Part shown: in pieces, positions 63,674 through 64,000 of the stretch
Layout: the number at the start of each line of letters is the position of its first letter
How positions within the stretch are numbered: position 1 is the stretch's first letter
From: Rhodococcus sp. UNC23MFCrub1.1
Lineage (GTDB): Bacteria > Actinomycetota > Actinomycetes > Mycobacteriales > Mycobacteriaceae
Direction: 5' to 3'
NCBI RefSeq assembly: GCF_000686025.1
Contig: NZ_JMLQ01000003.1
Location: 372,001 to 436,000, forward strand
DNA length: 64,000 nt
Position numbers and translations under genes: made by a program
Notes under the pieces: model-generated
Told to the model about the DNA's origin: nothing
The model's input: the letters and a program-made list of their open reading frames with translations, nothing else
The model's database searches: none

Positions 63674-64000
63674 ATGACGGGGCCGAGCAATGCGGAGTTC
63701 TCGGTGGAGGACGTGTCGGTGGGGGCGCACGCCCACGGGTTCGGGTCCACTCCGGACGGGCGGAGCTTCGCCTTCCGGGTACGCGGTAAGTCGTTGCGCG
63801 TGGAGGTCTACCGCTCCGACCTGGCGCAGGCCGTTCCCGACGATCTCGACGTCGACGCGGTCGCGGAGCGCGATGTCACGGACGTCGACCTCTCGGACGA
63901 GCGCTCGATCGTCGCCGCGGTCCGGGACGCGGTCGCCGACGTCCGTCCGCTCGACTCGCCGCAGCCGCCCGACACCACGCTCCTGCGATCGCTGCTCGGG
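63674..64000 (+). CDS. Hypothetical protein, 3' end beyond window
   Basis: An open frame of 109 codons runs off the window edge. ATG at 63674 follows a strong GAGGGAGGG site 3 nt upstream. The translation starts MTGPSNAEFSVEDVSVGAHA and is soluble, acidic and rich in Asp/Val, including VYRSDLAQAVPDDLDVDAVA. No motif is recognised. Codon use (G/C at third positions) and the ribosome binding site support a real gene. Confidence 0.6.
   Translation, partial: MTGPSNAEFSVEDVSVGAHAHGFGSTPDGRSFAFRVRGKSLRVEVYRSDLAQAVPDDLDVDAVAERDVTDVDLSDERSIVAAVRDAVADVRPLDSPQPPDTTLLRSLLG

Overview
The window looks like chromosome of a high-GC, mycolic-acid actinobacterium (Mycobacteriales), probably Rhodococcus-like. 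Three things point there: recognisable mabA-inhA, mptB, ripA and AcnR/acn genes; frequent GTG starts and 4-nt ATGA/GTGA overlaps; and a gene order that, from memory, follows Mycobacterium tuberculosis Rv1445c-Rv1496 from the left edge to about 52 kb, then Rv2141c-Rv2138 from about 59 to 63.5 kb. The genus is an inference. No prophage, insertion sequence, CRISPR array or plasmid gene was seen.

Layout. 0-6 kb: pentose-phosphate operon on the minus strand (tkt-tal-zwf-opcA-pgl, pgl cut by the window edge). 6-13.4 kb: heme O and heme A synthases (ctaB, ctaA), a quinone oxidoreductase, a two-gene ABC exporter and the mannosyltransferase mptB. 13.4-19.9 kb: complete Fe-S assembly operon sufR-B-D-C-S-U-T behind an autoregulatory SufR operator. 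19.9-23.5 kb: a four-gene unit absent from the M. tuberculosis locus (thioester-reductase-like SDR, 79-aa membrane protein, phosphatidylserine-decarboxylase-like enzyme, large GNAT acyltransferase) with its own promoter; this is the best candidate for an undescribed lipid-modifying pathway. 23.6-26.6 kb: Ku, a lycopene cyclase that seems to start at CTG, and an SDR. 26.7-32 kb: ABC-F protein, AcnR and aconitase. 32.2-41 kb: a cell-envelope block (Rv1476-like membrane protein, RipA-like peptidoglycan hydrolase, MoxR/DUF58/VWA module, fabG1-inhA, ferrochelatase). 41-46.6 kb: Rv1486c-like protein, DUF3097, NfeD/SPFH pair, a SatD-like HTH protein with a membrane partner behind a striking operator array, and a TVP38-family protein. 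46.8-52 kb: methylmalonyl-CoA mutase and its MeaB chaperone. 52-58.8 kb: a lineage-variable metabolic stretch (nucleoside hydrolase, CoA-transferase, saccharopine-dehydrogenase-like protein, GCS2 ligase, zinc-ribbon SDR). 58.9 kb: tRNA-Leu(GAG) with promoter and terminator. 59-64 kb: M20 peptidase, PEBP protein, pyrD, a small DUF5703-like protein, an LppL-like lipoprotein and a truncated hypothetical gene.

How it fits together. Most of the window is central metabolism and envelope biogenesis: NADPH supply, heme for cytochrome oxidase, Fe-S clusters for aconitase and others, mycolate synthesis and propionate/odd-chain catabolism. The regulatory sites that can be read directly are the SufR box over the sufR start, the AcnR box filling the acn promoter spacer, and the alternating CTTGAT/ATCAAG array before the SatD-like gene. 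Several long perfect hairpins lie between genes.
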